A stretch of 64,000 bases of DNA from Shewanella sp. VB17 (GTDB lineage: Bacteria > Pseudomonadota > Gammaproteobacteria > Enterobacterales > Shewanellaceae): positions 3,596,001 to 3,660,000 of the forward strand of contig NZ_JABRVS010000001.1 in the NCBI RefSeq assembly GCF_013248905.1. The letters are read 5' to 3'. The position numbers and the translations under genes were made by a program. The notes under the pieces are model-generated. The model did not search any database. It was not told the DNA's origin and saw only the letters and a program-made list of their open reading frames with translations. Within the stretch, counting starts at the first letter, position 1. Every line of letters starts with the position of its first letter. Of the stretch, positions 62,814 through 64,000 are shown in pieces.

Positions 62814-64000
62814 ATGAAATCGACTACAACTATTTTATTGGCACTGTTTATGCTGCTCAGTTTACAAGCGTGCATCACTCCACGCCTATCTCAGCATAAC
62901 AACATGTGTAAAGATGATGAGAAAATGCTGCAGAATCAGCAAAGCAGCAAAAAAACTCAAGAAAACTGCCACTTCTATGGCCGTAATACGCCTTACGATA
63001 GAAAGAAGCAAATCAGTATACAAAGTCAAAAATTAACTGATGAGAGCTCAACCATTCAACCGTCATCGCACGCCGACTTTATCGAGTCATTTGACACCCC
63101 CTTACTCTCAATTGGCGATAGGCTTAGTATTAATGTGCTTAATGGTGATGAATTTAGTGGTAATGTTGAAATCAACGCAGATGGGTTTATCTATCTCCCC
63201 TACCTTCCACCACTTAAAGCACAAGGTGTCTCAATAGCATTACTTAAAACGAACATAAAACAACTTTTAATTGATGAACAACTGATGATTAACAACGCTA
63301 TCAGACTCAGTATCGTGCCTTTAAAATGGGCGCCGATCCAAGTCAGTGTATCTGGTGCAGTATTTGAACCTGGTTTACATAAAATTAATCATAAATCCGA
63401 TACAGAAATAACCGATGACAGCGGGGGCCACAGTGGCGATCAAGCCGCAGGAAGAAGTGTTTATATGGCACTAAAAGCTTCTGGGGGGATAAGTCCGAAT
63501 GCTAATATTCGTAACATCACCATTACTCGAGGTCAGCGTGTTATAGACATTGATCTCAGCGGGGTGATCAATGGCAATCCCGTTCCTCACCTGACTTTGA
63601 TAGCCGAAGATCATATTCATGTGCCACACAATACTCACTTCGATGACTCACTCGCAAGGCCATCACAAATCACAGTCCCTGGGATCAGAGTCTTTATTTC
63701 TAACTTAACTCAACCAGCCACCAGCAACTCACAATCTGCAGTAGATACCGAAGCAACCCGATTTCCCTATGGCAGCAGACTGCTAACAGGCGTTATTGGT
63801 GGTAACTGTGTCGGTGGGGCACAAAGTACCAGTGCAGGCCGCCATGTTCTACTGATCACAAAAAACCCATTGACTCAAAAAATTGACGTGATTGAACGGT
63901 CTATCGATAATCTAATTGCTCAATCATGGCAGTCAGATATGAACCCTATTTTACTGCCCGGTGATGGAATAGCCTGCTATGATTCTGGTATAACAAACTT
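62814..64000 (+). CDS. Polysaccharide export lipoprotein (Wza/SypC-like), partial
   Basis: A lipoprotein signal (MKSTTTILLALFMLLSLQAC) with lipobox LQAC, then after ~80 residues a polysaccharide-export domain: LLSIGDRLSINVLNGDEFSGNVEINADGFIYLP in pattern, followed by SLBB-like segments (VSGAVFEPGLHKI; ALKASGGISPNANIRNITI) and LLPGDGIACYD. It should form the outer-membrane exit for a Wzy- or synthase-type polymer. The ATG at 62814 follows AGGAG. The gene runs off the window after 395 codons. Confidence 0.9.
   Translation, partial: MKSTTTILLALFMLLSLQACITPRLSQHNNMCKDDEKMLQNQQSSKKTQENCHFYGRNTPYDRKKQISIQSQKLTDESSTIQPSSHADFIESFDTPLLSIGDRLSINVLNGDEFSGNVEINADGFIYLPYLPPLKAQGVSIALLKTNIKQLLIDEQLMINNAIRLSIVPLKWAPIQVSVSGAVFEPGLHKINHKSDTEITDDSGGHSGDQAAGRSVYMALKASGGISPNANIRNITITRGQRVIDIDLSGVINGNPVPHLTLIAEDHIHVPHNTHFDDSLARPSQITVPGIRVFISNLTQPATSNSQSAVDTEATRFPYGSRLLTGVIGGNCVGGAQSTSAGRHVLLITKNPLTQKIDVIERSIDNLIAQSWQSDMNPILLPGDGIACYDSGITN

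Overview
The window looks like the chromosome of a Shewanella-type gammaproteobacterium (Alteromonadales). This rests on the gene families and their order: the isc operon beside trmJ/cysE/suhB, queA-tgt-yajC-secD-secF, tyrR-phhB-phhA, a large TonB-dependent receptor with a conserved leader, DUF2982 and bactofilin genes, and big tandem tRNA-Glu and tRNA-Val arrays beside gltX. Base composition is moderate to AT-rich. The species cannot be fixed from the sequence.

Layout. 1-6.0 kb: the 5' end of one TonB-dependent receptor gene, a group II intron (about 567-2653) sitting directly behind a rho-independent terminator and carrying a frameshifted maturase, the C-terminal stub of a second receptor, and a complete 956-residue receptor whose first ~130 residues are very similar to those of the first. 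6.2-14.5 kb: iscRSUA-hscBA-fdx with two tandem IscR-type operators, then cysE, trmJ and divergent suhB. 14.6-19.1 kb: PilZ and YaeQ proteins, a siroheme synthase, a zinc-ribbon gene whose 5' end lies in a palindromic repeat, a 39-bp minisatellite, and an AT-rich HD-domain phosphohydrolase gene interrupted at an A8 tract. 19.5-25.1 kb: the queA-tgt-yajC-secDF block. 25.2-35.6 kb: acpH, rluA, sstT, cheV, a dual-specificity phosphatase, a DEAD-box helicase, an ogt/Ada-AlkA alkylation-repair pair and an ABC exporter. 35.6-40.7 kb: tRNA-Ala, seven tRNA-Glu in 327-bp tandem repeats and tRNA-Ala on the minus strand, gltX, then six tRNA-Val in 128-bp repeats on the plus strand. 41-46.4 kb: aromatic amino-acid catabolism (maiA, a fumarylacetoacetase-family gene, tyrR, phhB, phhA) with a TyrR-box-like site. 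46.7-52 kb: galU-galE, a napF remnant, bactofilin, DUF2982, an ElyC/YdcF-type protein and an ROK sugar kinase.

52.2-64 kb is the most interesting part. It holds a Wzi-family outer-membrane protein followed by what looks like the control end of a Syp-like exopolysaccharide locus: a LuxO/SypG-type sigma-54 response regulator, a hybrid kinase ending in an Hpt domain and translationally coupled to a PhnD-like periplasmic binding protein, a receiver-PP2C phosphatase overlapping an RsbW-like kinase, a STAS protein, and the start of a Wza/SypC-like export lipoprotein. A perfect 13-bp palindrome TTGCATTTTGCAA lies 77 bp upstream of a strong -24/-12 promoter before the phosphatase gene. A two-mismatch copy lies at similar distance from a weaker -24/-12 element before the STAS gene. 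My reading is that the binding protein and kinase sense a periplasmic ligand, the regulator switches on both transcription units, and the phosphatase/kinase/STAS trio adds a post-translational partner switch. galU and galE nearby could supply UDP-sugars. The polymer genes themselves would lie past the right edge.
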